From: Psychrobacter alimentarius | GTDB lineage: Bacteria; Pseudomonadota; Gammaproteobacteria; Pseudomonadales; Moraxellaceae | Assembly (NCBI RefSeq): GCF_001606025.1 | Contig: NZ_CP014945.1 | Span: 2,356,001-2,420,000 of the forward strand | DNA: 64,000 nt | Reading direction: 5' to 3' | In this document: in pieces, positions 49,169 through 58,042 of the stretch | Position numbering within the stretch: the first letter of the stretch is position 1 | Layout of the letters: each line of letters starts with the position of its first letter | Notes under the pieces: model-generated | Database searches by the model: none | Seen by the model: only the letters and a program-made list of their open reading frames with translations | What the model was told of the DNA's origin: nothing | Translations under genes and position numbers: made by a program

Positions 49169-50392
49169 TTACATACCAATCTGGGTCACTATAAAGTAGA
49201 TAATAGTGCCTATGTAGTTACCAATGACATAACCTACCGTACCGATAACTAAAATAGGGCCCACTAAATTCGTCCAGCCTTTACTAATTGCTAAAGCGGC
49301 TGCAGTTGTTGGACCACCAATATTGGCATTACAGGCCAGTATGACTTCCTCAATACTAAACTTGAATAGCTTTCCCACACCCATAGTGATAGCTAGATTA
49401 ATCAGCGCAATTATTAGTACAAATACGAATAATAATGGTGCTTTGGTCACAATTAGACCAATAGAGGCTGGAATACCAATGACCACAAAGAACAGATAAA
49501 TACAATAAGTTCCCAGCTCTTGGCTACCATTTAATTTTTCGAAACTGCTCTTAAAAATAGAAACTATTACAAAGGTTATTGTTGTTAGCAAAAGGTACTT
49601 ATCAGTAATCAAACTAATGAGCAGACCAATCACAACATTATCACTAGTGCCTAATAAGGCTTGCAAAAATGCGGATAGCTTAAATGATATTAAAACTATG
49701 AGCATAGAAGCAGCCAAACAAATCGCTATATCTTTTAAGGAAATCAGGTTGGGTTTCCAGTATGCTTCAGACAATGTCCGACTATTCGACATTTCTGGAT
49801 TTTTCTCAATTGCGTCTGTATGCGGTGAACCCCATACTCGACGTATGATAGGGACTCCAGCCAATCCAATCAATATTAAGAAATATACGGCCATCATCAT
49901 ATTGTCAGCAACAATAGTCGCAGCATTAATACTTTCACTTGGTGCTAACTTAGCTGACATAGCAGCGTAGTTTACCCCTCCACCACTATACGAAGCTGAA
50001 ATCATGCCACTTACTTTGTCTAGTTCTGGAATGTAGTGCCGTAGTGCCATAAACGCAAAGACAGTACCAATCATAGTCGCTATAGACGATGTCAAAAATA
50101 ACAGTAGTAACTTCCAGCTTTCTTTGACAAGAGACTGTATGTTTGTTTTAAATAGGAGCAAAGGTATTGCTAAAGGAACAATGTAACCCCAGACGATGTC
50201 ATAGGTAGGAGCGTCCGTTGGAATAACTTTTAGATTGGAGGCAATAATTGCAATCAGCAATGCAATGATAGCACCTGGTATTTTACTGGCCCACTTATAA
50301 CGTTGTTCAATAAAAATAGCAGAAGTGGCTGCAACCATCACAAATGTCCATAGCGCTAAATGATCATCTGCCTGAATCAATGTTTCCATCAT
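49169..50392 (-). CDS. DUF819 family membrane protein (YjcL-like)
   Basis: The 407-residue protein has about 10 to 11 hydrophobic segments throughout. Diagnostic stretches are ASYSGGGVNYAAMSAKL (near residue 135), VADNMMMAVYFLILIG and, near the C-terminus, ACNANIGGPTTAAALAISKG. These match DUF819, a probable transporter family. AGGAGG lies before the start. It is 50 nt downstream of a D-Ala-D-Ala dipeptidase gene on the same strand. Pairing of DUF819 with dipeptide-processing enzymes suggests that it moves cell-wall-type dipeptides, an inference. Confidence 0.88.
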   Translation of the reverse strand: MMETLIQADDHLALWTFVMVAATSAIFIEQRYKWASKIPGAIIALLIAIIASNLKVIPTDAPTYDIVWGYIVPLAIPLLLFKTNIQSLVKESWKLLLLFLTSSIATMIGTVFAFMALRHYIPELDKVSGMISASYSGGGVNYAAMSAKLAPSESINAATIVADNMMMAVYFLILIGLAGVPIIRRVWGSPHTDAIEKNPEMSNSRTLSEAYWKPNLISLKDIAICLAASMLIVLISFKLSAFLQALLGTSDNVVIGLLISLITDKYLLLTTITFVIVSIFKSSFEKLNGSQELGTYCIYLFFVVIGIPASIGLIVTKAPLLFVFVLIIALINLAITMGVGKLFKFSIEEVILACNANIGGPTTAAALAISKGWTNLVGPILVIGTVGYVIGNYIGTIIYFIVTQIGM

Positions 50393-50442
50393 GTTCCTCC
50401 TTGAACCTAATATTGATAAATGTCAAAATTTTGAAATTACAG

Positions 50443-51144
50443 TCATTGATGATCTACAACATCCCAGTGAGCGGCACCATAAATAGCATGGCTTTTTTGG
50501 TTATAATATGCCCAAAGTGAGTTGCCATAATCAAAATGCCACCACTCAGTAGGTAAGTTGCTAAAACCTACAAGATTCATTACCGAATACAGTAAGCGTC
50601 GGTTTTGGCAAGCAGGATGTGTAGGTTGGTCTTCATAAAAATGCGTATGTGAGCGCTCAGTAGGCTCATCAAAACCAGCACCCATATCAAGCCATTCATT
50701 TGTTTCACGATTGAACAAAGTGATATCTACAGAGCCTCCTGTTAAGTGAGGGCTAATAAAATCCGCTCGCACTGGTGCAACAAAATCCGATAGGAGCTGT
50801 TGTTGTTCATCAACGCTAAGATGTGGGTATATGGTTTTAATATTGTCGCCAATTTTTTCTTGCAGGGCTTTTTGTACGGCGCTTGAACGCCAAGCATCAA
50901 GTACCAAAATCCCTAAATGTTTAGGAAGCAAATCAGCAGCTTGTTGTAATTTTTGAATAACAGATTGCCTTGCCACACAAATATTAATGGCATGATTGAC
51001 GTTACTATCAAAATAAATAGGAAGTTGCTTAAGGTTTTGAGTGTTTGGAACGGCTAATAATGATTCATTTGATTCGAATATAGATATATTTTCTATATGT
51101 CTCCAGTCGTGTTCGATAGGAGTAGGTATTGAAGATAAAAGCAT
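50443..51144 (-). CDS. D-alanyl-D-alanine dipeptidase (VanX/DdpX type, peptidase M15D)
   Basis: The 233-residue protein has the zinc site of the family: SPHLTGGSVDITL gives H133 and D140, and EWWHFDYGN gives the catalytic E200 and ligand H203; DAWRS supplies the conserved Arg86. No signal peptide is seen, so it is cytoplasmic, which fits a recycling or scavenging role more than secretion. Without vanH/vanA neighbours a vancomycin resistance function is unlikely. It is operonic with the DUF819 permease, 50 nt downstream. Confidence 0.9.
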   Translation of the reverse strand: MLLSSIPTPIEHDWRHIENISIFESNESLLAVPNTQNLKQLPIYFDSNVNHAINICVARQSVIQKLQQAADLLPKHLGILVLDAWRSSAVQKALQEKIGDNIKTIYPHLSVDEQQQLLSDFVAPVRADFISPHLTGGSVDITLFNRETNEWLDMGAGFDEPTERSHTHFYEDQPTHPACQNRRLLYSVMNLVGFSNLPTEWWHFDYGNSLWAYYNQKSHAIYGAAHWDVVDHQ

Positions 51145-51449
51145 TTTTCTCTCAACATGGTTCTATATTTTTTAGAAAATAATGTTGAACGTATCTTTGA
51201 TGCTTAGATAAGACTGAATAATATTGACACCTAAACTAACCTTAGTTCGAGTCTTAACGTACCATCAACTATTAATTTCCAAAAACATTTTTTCTTGATT
51301 TACATAGCCAAAAAATATACTAGCATAGATATCTTAGAAACATATATATGTTTTTAGACTAAAAAAGACGTATCACAAAATGTAGAACAGTCTTGATGAG
51401 TATCTTGATAGATAAGACTATGTATGACTACTACTCCAACTATATAAAG
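51145..51449. other. Intergenic region upstream of the dipeptidase gene
   Basis: 305 nt of AT-rich DNA at the junction of the metabolic cargo and the restriction locus. It holds a 16-bp palindrome (listed) and no ORF. Confidence 0.5.
51338..51353. promoter_or_regulatory. 16-bp perfect palindrome upstream of the dipeptidase-DUF819 operon
   Basis: AAACATATATATGTTT is self-complementary and lies about 195 nt before the dipeptidase start. It could be an operator; AT-rich palindromes also arise by chance. Confidence 0.35.
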
Positions 51450-52274
51450 CTAATCATTTAAATACAGCTCAGCCATACCATCAAGTCTCGCTTTTACCTC
51501 TTTCCAGTTCGGCATGACTTGGGTCAACAAGCGCCAAAAATTCTCACTATGATTGTGCTCGGCGATATGACACAGCTCGTGCAGTATCACATAATCAATG
51601 CATTCTTTTGGTGCTTTGACTAAGTGCGGATTGAGGATTAAATTGCCTTTATTTGAGCAGCTTCCCCATTGTTTTTTCATGGTCATTAACTTCAATGAAG
51701 GATTATTTTTTACCCATGAAGCCTTATGTATCAAGGCCTCAAGCCTCTCTCTAGAGACCAATGTAAATTTGTCTTTATACCATTTATCAATCAAGCTTTT
51801 CACGAGAACCGCTCGTTTTTCAGCGTCTAATTTAGAATCACTTTGAGACAATTCTACCTGTAACTTACCGCGACTGAGCTTCACCGTACTGTTTATTTTA
51901 TCGCTAGTTTTTGCATCGGTTATCACTTTTAACACATAACGACGACCCATATAAAACTGGGTCTCACCGCTGACATAACGCTTAGGCAGTACATGGTCTT
52001 TTTGCTTGGCAAAGTCCTGTAGGTTTTGCCATATCCAGCGCGCACGCTTCATTATCGCGTCATGTATCATCTCATCTGTAGCATCAATAGGCGCAGTAAC
52101 GACCACACGCTGATCAGGATGTACTTTAATCACAATTTTGCGAGGTTTGCTTTTTTCAGTGGTCAGAGTATCAGCTTTAGACTTACCTACTGTTGCTTTA
52201 TAAGTGCCTTCTTTACGCACGATTTCGTAGTAGATCTTATCTTGACCATAATAAAAGATGCCATTCTCAGTCAT
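51450..52274 (-). CDS. YgjP-type metallopeptidase (SprT/M48-like, DUF45)
   Basis: The 274-residue protein has the zinc motif VILHELCHIAEHNHSENFW (HExxH plus a later His) near residue 225. It begins with the YgjP N-terminal beta region (KIVIKVHPDQRVVVTAP) and a conserved KKQWGSCSNKGNLILNPHLV. It lies 10 nt after hsdR on the same strand, the usual place of such genes in type I restriction operons. Its role is unknown; maturation or turnover of HsdR has been suggested for the family. The start at 52274 is the only good one. Confidence 0.9.
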   Translation of the reverse strand: MTENGIFYYGQDKIYYEIVRKEGTYKATVGKSKADTLTTEKSKPRKIVIKVHPDQRVVVTAPIDATDEMIHDAIMKRARWIWQNLQDFAKQKDHVLPKRYVSGETQFYMGRRYVLKVITDAKTSDKINSTVKLSRGKLQVELSQSDSKLDAEKRAVLVKSLIDKWYKDKFTLVSRERLEALIHKASWVKNNPSLKLMTMKKQWGSCSNKGNLILNPHLVKAPKECIDYVILHELCHIAEHNHSENFWRLLTQVMPNWKEVKARLDGMAELYLND

Positions 52275-52284
52275 TGCCTACTAC

Positions 52285-55200
52285 CTACCCTCTGGCTGCT
52301 CTTGGACTGCTTGTCTCTCTCATGCTTTTCGTTTCTCTTGAAAGCCCAAGTCGGGTAATTTTTAGTACTGCTTCAATGAGCTGCTGCGCTTTATCGATAC
52401 CTAGGTCAGCAAATAACATTGGCAATAAGCGTCTATTAATCGCATTTTCAATTTCTGCTGGATTAATAGAATACTCAGCCACTGCTGTCTTAACGATTTT
52501 ATCAATCTCAAAGGCGTAAGCGACGAGCTTATCGTTATCTAGCTCTCTATCCGTTAAGAAATCAGCATCAAACAAATACTTAAACAAACCAAAATATGCA
52601 TGAGCATGTTTGTTTAATTTGCCACTATCATCGATAAAGCTATTTGGTATATCAGCGACATCACGCTCTTTGACGGCTTGCTCAAAGTCAGCAAACATCA
52701 TGTACTGCTTCACTGGCGCATCAAACATGGCTTTGGCATCAGCAATTGCTTGCTTAAGTAATTTAGAAAAATACTCTTGAGCATAAGGATCATCAGCCAG
52801 ATCTTGTTCAATCATCTTGGTCACACGACCAGTAATTTTATCCGTTTGGTTACGCGCTTCATCATCACTCATCGTCTCAGGCTTAGCATTTTTTCCTAAA
52901 TTGTCGACTAGGTAAACGCCCTTTGCTTCTTTAACCTCAAGCCCTGCAATATGCTTATCGAGTAAGCTACGAATATCCGCTTCGTACTCATCGTAATCGA
53001 TGGTCTCATCAGCGTCTTCGCGTACTTGCTTGCGTAGATTAACAAAGGCTTTTAGATCTGTCTTGTAGCGATCACGCTTGCTATCAAATGATTTATCTTC
53101 AAAGAAAGACGCTGATTGCAGTGCAATTTTCATAGCGTTAGAAAACTCGGTCAAAGCCGCATAAAAGTCATCACGCTCTTTAAGCTTGGTATCGACTACC
53201 CTGCCATCTATTTCCTGCATTTTTGGCGCAAGCACCTGTCTTAACGCTTGCCCATCTTGCTTGTTTTTCACCGATGAGAATATCGCCCACAGCTCGCTAT
53301 GCAGTCTTGGTAGCTGCTTATACTCGGTATCCATTGCGTTATATAGACCCTTGAGGTCTTCGATATCAAAGCCACCTTGCGTACGTTCCGCTAAGTCTTG
53401 ATATTTCTCAATGGTGATATCCAGCTCTTTTAAGATGCCGCGATAATCAATCAGATAACCAAAGCGTTTTTTCTCATGCAAACGATTCACCCGCGCAATC
53501 GCCTGAATAAGATTGTGCTGCTTTAATGGTTTATCTATATATAGCACAGTGTTCTTGGGCTCATCAAAGCCCGTTAATAGCTTATCGACGACGATCATAA
53601 TGTCAGGACCATCGTCCTGACTGAAGGCTTCTATAATGGCTTTGGTGTATGCTTTTTCATCACCGCCGTACTCTTTGGCGACATTATCTTGCCACCAGTT
53701 TTGTACGATATCTTTTGATTCGCCATCGACGGTGTCATGCCCCTCACGAGTGTCAGGCGATGACATGGCAACCACAGAGGTCACTTTGCCAATCTTATCC
53801 AAAGCGATCTTATAGCGGATAGCTGAGGCTTTAGAATCACAAGCCAATTGACCTTTTAGGTGCTGCTGTTTAAAGTTTTGAAAGTGATCAGAGATGTCAT
53901 GAGCGATCAGCTCAATACGTCCTTCAACCTGATAGATTTGACCTTTTTGGGAGAACTTACGTTTTAGGTCGGTTTTTTGATCATTGGTGAGCTTTTGGGT
54001 AATACGATCAAACCATGCATCGATGGCTTGGTCATTGGTATTGAGCTCAGGGATACGCTCTTCGTATAAGAGTGGGGTGACGGTTTTATCTTTGACCGCT
54101 TGCTGCATAGTATAAGAGTGAATGATGCTACCGAATTTGTTTTCGGTCTTGTCATCCTTTAGCAGAGGCGTACCCGTAAAGGCAATAAAAGCAGCATTCG
54201 GTAAGGCTTGTGCCATGCGGATATTATTCTCACCATTTTGGCTGCGGTGACCTTCATCGACCATGACGATAATATTTGGGCTGTCGTTATAGCATTCATC
54301 ATACTTCACGGCTGAGCCAAACTTATTAATAATTGAGAAAATAACTCGCTCGTTACCGTGACCGATTTGCTGCGCTAGACGACGACCAGAGGTTGCCATC
54401 GCATCGGATTTATCACGATCACTAAGCACACCACCAGAAGCAAAGGTTTTACTAAGCTGGGTTTCCAGATCGACACGGTCGGTGACCACAATGACTCGGC
54501 ACTTCGCAAGCTTCTCTAACCAAATCAAAGCTTTAGAGAAGAAAACCATAGTGAAAGATTTACCACTGCCTGTGGTATGCCAAATGACACCGCCTTCACG
54601 ACTGCCCTTTTCATCAAAGGTGCTAATGCGTTCAATCAAGGCTTTGATACCAAAGACTTGCTGATAACGGGCAACAATTTTGCCAGCCTTTTTATCAAAT
54701 AAGGTAAATAGGCGTGTCATTTCAAGCAAACGCTCAGGCTGTAATAAGCTAACAATTAGGCGGTCTTGATCGGTAACGACCAGATCACCGCCAGCAATCA
54801 GTGATTTATATTCATCTGTAATAGAGACAGGACGATGAGCGAACAGATTCTCAATCTGCTCAGGACTGAGCGCTTGGTTTTTTAGACGGGCAAACTCAGG
54901 CTCAGAGATCTCTTCCTCAACCCATTTTGCCCAAAACTTCTCAGGCGTACCGCAGGTGGCATACAGACCGTCATTACCATTGACCGCTAGCAATAACTGG
55001 CTATAGGCAAATAGATGTGGAATTTCTTTTTGCTTTTGATTGCGAATATGCTGGGACACCGCTTGAGCATTGGTCGATTGCCACTCTCTACTGGAGTCAG
55101 GGCGTTTGGCTTCGATCACTGCTAACGGCAGACCATTCACAAAGCAGACGATATCGGGTCTACGGCTGTTTGTACCCTCGCTATTGAGTACCACCAGCTC

Positions 55201-55626
55201 TTCGGTAACGTGAAAACTATTATTGCTAATATGATTCCAGTCTATCAAAGCAATAGTTTGTGAGGTTTTTTTACCGTCGATAAACTCAGTCACGGTCACG
55301 CCATAAAGCATGGCGTTATAAAGCGCCTCGTTTGCTGCCTGCAGCCCTAAGTTCATCGCTGGGTTTAGCTCGTGCATGATTTTATCAATGGCGCTGTCTG
55401 ATAAAGGATGCGCCTGACCTTCAAATGTAAAAGTTTGCTTGGCTAAAAACGCACGCATAATAGGCAATAACACTACTTGGTTGGTGGCCTTATTTGAAGC
55501 CACTTTTGAGCGCATGGCACTGCATTGGCTTGGTGGGATAAATTCGTAGCCCAGCGTGGTGAGCAAGGTTAAGGCAGGGATTTTTGAGCTGAATTCTTCG
55601 GCGAAGTTGATGCTGATATCGGTCAT
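52285..55626 (-). CDS. hsdR: Type I restriction endonuclease subunit HsdR
   Basis: HsdR is the ATP-dependent translocase and nuclease of a type I R-M complex. The start at 55626 (MTDISINFAEEFSSK) gives 1113 residues and is supported by the same start in two upstream fragments. The nuclease domain has the PD-(D/E)xK residues in RPDIVCFVNG...LAVIEAKRPD near residues 170-190. The SF2 helicase has Walker A HTTGSGKSFTMVFF near 355, a DEGHRSQ box and a later QAIARVNRLH motif. The C-terminal helical domain completes the family length. It is the penultimate gene; upstream genes are cargo. Confidence 0.94.
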   Translation of the reverse strand: MTDISINFAEEFSSKIPALTLLTTLGYEFIPPSQCSAMRSKVASNKATNQVVLLPIMRAFLAKQTFTFEGQAHPLSDSAIDKIMHELNPAMNLGLQAANEALYNAMLYGVTVTEFIDGKKTSQTIALIDWNHISNNSFHVTEELVVLNSEGTNSRRPDIVCFVNGLPLAVIEAKRPDSSREWQSTNAQAVSQHIRNQKQKEIPHLFAYSQLLLAVNGNDGLYATCGTPEKFWAKWVEEEISEPEFARLKNQALSPEQIENLFAHRPVSITDEYKSLIAGGDLVVTDQDRLIVSLLQPERLLEMTRLFTLFDKKAGKIVARYQQVFGIKALIERISTFDEKGSREGGVIWHTTGSGKSFTMVFFSKALIWLEKLAKCRVIVVTDRVDLETQLSKTFASGGVLSDRDKSDAMATSGRRLAQQIGHGNERVIFSIINKFGSAVKYDECYNDSPNIIVMVDEGHRSQNGENNIRMAQALPNAAFIAFTGTPLLKDDKTENKFGSIIHSYTMQQAVKDKTVTPLLYEERIPELNTNDQAIDAWFDRITQKLTNDQKTDLKRKFSQKGQIYQVEGRIELIAHDISDHFQNFKQQHLKGQLACDSKASAIRYKIALDKIGKVTSVVAMSSPDTREGHDTVDGESKDIVQNWWQDNVAKEYGGDEKAYTKAIIEAFSQDDGPDIMIVVDKLLTGFDEPKNTVLYIDKPLKQHNLIQAIARVNRLHEKKRFGYLIDYRGILKELDITIEKYQDLAERTQGGFDIEDLKGLYNAMDTEYKQLPRLHSELWAIFSSVKNKQDGQALRQVLAPKMQEIDGRVVDTKLKERDDFYAALTEFSNAMKIALQSASFFEDKSFDSKRDRYKTDLKAFVNLRKQVREDADETIDYDEYEADIRSLLDKHIAGLEVKEAKGVYLVDNLGKNAKPETMSDDEARNQTDKITGRVTKMIEQDLADDPYAQEYFSKLLKQAIADAKAMFDAPVKQYMMFADFEQAVKERDVADIPNSFIDDSGKLNKHAHAYFGLFKYLFDADFLTDRELDNDKLVAYAFEIDKIVKTAVAEYSINPAEIENAINRRLLPMLFADLGIDKAQQLIEAVLKITRLGLSRETKSMRETSSPRAARG
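55561..55626 (-). repeat. 5' segment of hsdR present in three copies (copy A, intact gene)
   Basis: The first 22 hsdR codons recur at 56978-57049 (copy B, 39 nt identical, 55561-55599 equals 56978-57016) and about 58091-58156 (copy C, diverged). In all three the shared sequence stops just after the TTGCTC codons. Copies B and C carry cargo genes beside them. Confidence 0.85.
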
Positions 55627-55658
55627 ATTTGCCCACTTGATAATATTAAAATGAGTCG

Positions 55659-56396
55659 CTACCCTGTAAAAAATGTTTTTGTAGATTTCCAAATTTGTTT
55701 AATATTCATAATTAAGCTGCTATACAAAGCAGGGAAATTGCATACTTCGATCTGACTCTGATATTGGCTGTTTCTAGCTAACTCTTTGTCTATTTCTAGA
55801 GCAAATTTTAAAGACTGAGCTTCTCTCAAAGAAAACATTGCAGAAAATATCATAAGCAACAACAGTATTACGTATGCTTTTAACTTAAAAATTACATCGT
55901 TTAAATCGGTAATACCACTGAACCAGAAAGACATTATTAATACCAGTGCAGCAGATATCATGAGCATTAAAAAACCCGTTATCTTTAAAAAATTTAGAAA
56001 CAGTTTTTCAATGCAGCTTATACTAATAACAGGATTACCATCTATCGTTATAATAAATATATCTGCTCTTTTGAACATTTTCATCGTAAGCTTACCATTC
56101 GAATCAACTCTGAGCTTTAACAATTTTTCTCGAAAAGGTTTGTCCCAACTTATACCTTCGAACCTCTTATACAAACTATTTTCTAGCGATTCTTTAAGAT
56201 AATCAGCACTTCTACCCGTTACAATACCCGCATCGAGCGCCTCCTTTAGCGCTTTACTTTTACGACTAGTTATGTACTGATGAAAGCTAGTAATATCATT
56301 TATTTTATATAAAAAAATTAGAAAAGCGGTCGAGATAACGCCAAATTTTCCTAGTCCTAATAAAGTAGTCACAATTTTAGTTATATCTGGTTCCAC
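55659..56396 (-). CDS. Two-pass-type membrane protein, cargo in the RM locus
   Basis: The start is GTG at 56396, six nt after GGGAG, giving 245 residues. Hydrophobic segments lie near residues 15-30, 135-160 and 170-190 (KITGFLMLMISAALVLIMSF and YVILLLLMIFSAMFSL). The central soluble part (residues 40-120) includes an acidic-basic loop. No family is recognised. It starts 54 nt after the preceding small gene and ends 33 nt before hsdR, in the gap where type I operons carry accessory genes. A toxin or membrane-effector role is possible but unproven. Confidence 0.65.
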   Translation of the reverse strand: MEPDITKIVTTLLGLGKFGVISTAFLIFLYKINDITSFHQYITSRKSKALKEALDAGIVTGRSADYLKESLENSLYKRFEGISWDKPFREKLLKLRVDSNGKLTMKMFKRADIFIITIDGNPVISISCIEKLFLNFLKITGFLMLMISAALVLIMSFWFSGITDLNDVIFKLKAYVILLLLMIFSAMFSLREAQSLKFALEIDKELARNSQYQSQIEVCNFPALYSSLIMNIKQIWKSTKTFFTG

Positions 56397-56450
56397 TGTT
56401 TACTCCCTATCAACCACTTCTTAAAGAACTCCAACCCGACAACTAAAAGC

Positions 56451-56945
56451 TCAGTCATAACTCACATTCAAATTTTTATCAATTTTGAAGCCATCGTAAA
56501 GCGCGACAATTAGTAGCTGTCCATCTTTGATCAAGACTAATATATTCTCTTGATCGACATACGCTCCGTAAGGATTATCTTCGGTGACATACGCTTCGTC
56601 TTCATCTTCGTATAAACCATATGATAAAAATGCTTGGTAATCTCCGCTTTCATGCAGTTGAAAAAACCCACTGTCAGATGCGCCTAAATGTAGACTTGCA
56701 AGCTGTTCTAATAAGCTAGGATCGGTGATAGGTGGCATTAGTGTATCAAATTGCTCAATACCAAATGAGTCCGCATAACCGCTGAAATCTTGGTCAGTTA
56801 AGGGTAGCTCGTAATAAGGATAGGAGACACGAAATGCGAGGTCATACTGTTCGGTATCCTCGTATTCGCTAGCTGAGGCATGCACTAAAGTATTTCCAGC
56901 AGATACTATTAGCACGCTTAGAGATAATAAACGGAATAATGTCAT
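56451..56945 (-). CDS. Small exported protein, cargo in the RM locus
   Basis: The 164-residue protein has a signal peptide (MTLFRLLSLSVLIVSAGNTL, cleavage near VHASA) and a mature part that is very acidic, rich in Tyr, Asp and Glu, with no Cys. No family is recognised. Its start codon overlaps the stop of an upstream hsdR fragment by ATGA, so its translation is probably coupled to that fragment. It is followed by the membrane protein gene 54 nt later, so the two may form a pair. Confidence 0.62.
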   Translation of the reverse strand: MTLFRLLSLSVLIVSAGNTLVHASASEYEDTEQYDLAFRVSYPYYELPLTDQDFSGYADSFGIEQFDTLMPPITDPSLLEQLASLHLGASDSGFFQLHESGDYQAFLSYGLYEDEDEAYVTEDNPYGAYVDQENILVLIKDGQLLIVALYDGFKIDKNLNVSYD

Positions 56946-57049
56946 AGAATTTTTAAATTTATTGACAGTGTTAAAATGAGCAAGGTTAAGGCAGGGATTT
57001 TTGAGCTGAATTCTTCTTGGAAGTTGATACTAGGATTGGAATCGGTCAT
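56942..57049 (-). pseudogene. hsdR 5' fragment (copy B), translationally coupled leader
   Basis: An ATG at 57049 opens 35 codons: MTDSNPSINFQEEFSSKIPA, then LTLLILTLSINLKIL, then TGA. The first 24 match the HsdR start (MTDISINFAEEFSSK); after codon 24 the sequence is unrelated. The stop overlaps the ATG of the small exported protein (56945). The nucleotide match to hsdR is exact for 39 nt, so this copy arose recently. Confidence 0.82.
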
Positions 57050-57368
57050 GCCTGCCGCCTTTTACATAGCGTTTGTTTGGTTATCTTGATTTTAGCTGAT
57101 ACGAACAGAAAAAAGGCATAAAAACATTGCTATTTTTATACGCGCCCCACACTTACCTATTGATAGCCATTTTAGGTTAGTGACCTACTGCATTAACTCA
57201 TCAGTGGTTTTAAGGAGCTGTTGAGTCGACCGTATTCTAATATATCCAAATTTGGACGTTTGATAGTACTTCTCATACGCTAGGGTTAAATAAATATCTG
57301 CAAATATTTTATAATAGCAATCATAATACCCATGAAAACAACAAATAATATTTAATATATATACCGAT
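57050..57368. other. Intergenic region upstream of the BLUF gene
   Basis: 319 nt of AT-rich DNA beside hsdR copy B. A 12-bp palindrome TCCAAATTTGGA lies at 57245-57256. I see no ORF or clear promoter; it must hold the BLUF promoter. Confidence 0.5.
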
Positions 57369-57998
57369 ATGAATATATACAGTCACGACAAACTAGAAAA
57401 ATCTATGCAAGACACGCCTACAAATGCTCTCATCAGATTGATATATATTAGTGATATCAATACCGCTGATAGCTCGGTGTTTGCGCATATACAACATCAC
57501 TCAGAATCTTTTAATAAAGAGAACCATATCGCGGGTTTTTTGTGCAATAACAATGAGAGCTTTTTGCAATGTCTAGAAGGCACAAAGGAGGTTGTCTCCT
57601 CCCTGATGCAAAGAATATTCAAAGACAAAAACCATAAAGATGTGGATGTCGTTTTTTCTAAAAAGATAAGCGGTTATAGCTTTACAGATTGGCGTATGCA
57701 CAGTATTAATCTAAATGATAGTAACTGGAAAAAATTCTCAAATCATACTCAGCTAACTGATATCTCCCCATTCAAACCACAGCATTGGCCTCATTGGTTC
57801 GTCGATCATTTTATCGAGTCCGTAAAAACCATTGATTACTCCAACCTAGATAAAGACCTGATTACCTTTGATAAGCTAGGATATTCCGATGTCCAAAAGA
57901 CGTTGGCCAGTAATAATGTGTTGTTCTATATCTTTTTGAGTGTGCTGATCAGCTCTGCTGTGGCGATCTTGCTGTTTAGATATAATGTCATTGCTTGA
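57369..57998 (+). CDS. BLUF blue-light sensor protein with C-terminal membrane helix
   Basis: BLUF domains bind FAD and respond to blue light. Residues about 20-115 carry all key residues by alignment to AppA from memory: Y26 (LIRLIYISDI), N49 (SFNKENHIAGFL), Q67 (FLQCLEG), W108 and M110 (FTDWRMHS). The domain is therefore likely photoactive. After a linker of about 65 residues a single hydrophobic helix (LFYIFLSVLISSAVAILLF) ends the 209-residue protein. No output enzyme domain is present. It is read opposite to all neighbours and sits between two hsdR fragments. A start at residue 13 is also possible. Confidence 0.82.
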   Translation: MNIYSHDKLEKSMQDTPTNALIRLIYISDINTADSSVFAHIQHHSESFNKENHIAGFLCNNNESFLQCLEGTKEVVSSLMQRIFKDKNHKDVDVVFSKKISGYSFTDWRMHSINLNDSNWKKFSNHTQLTDISPFKPQHWPHWFVDHFIESVKTIDYSNLDKDLITFDKLGYSDVQKTLASNNVLFYIFLSVLISSAVAILLFRYNVIA

Positions 57999-58042
57999 TG
58001 CCATTGCTTAATATCAGTCAGTGCCGATATTAGGGCGTGTCC

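Noticed and set aside
56378-56458. 25-codon ORF on the minus strand (MTELLVVGLEFFKKW...) overlapping the gap before the membrane protein gene.
   Set aside because: It has no ribosome site and no similarity to the hsdR fragments; it is probably chance.
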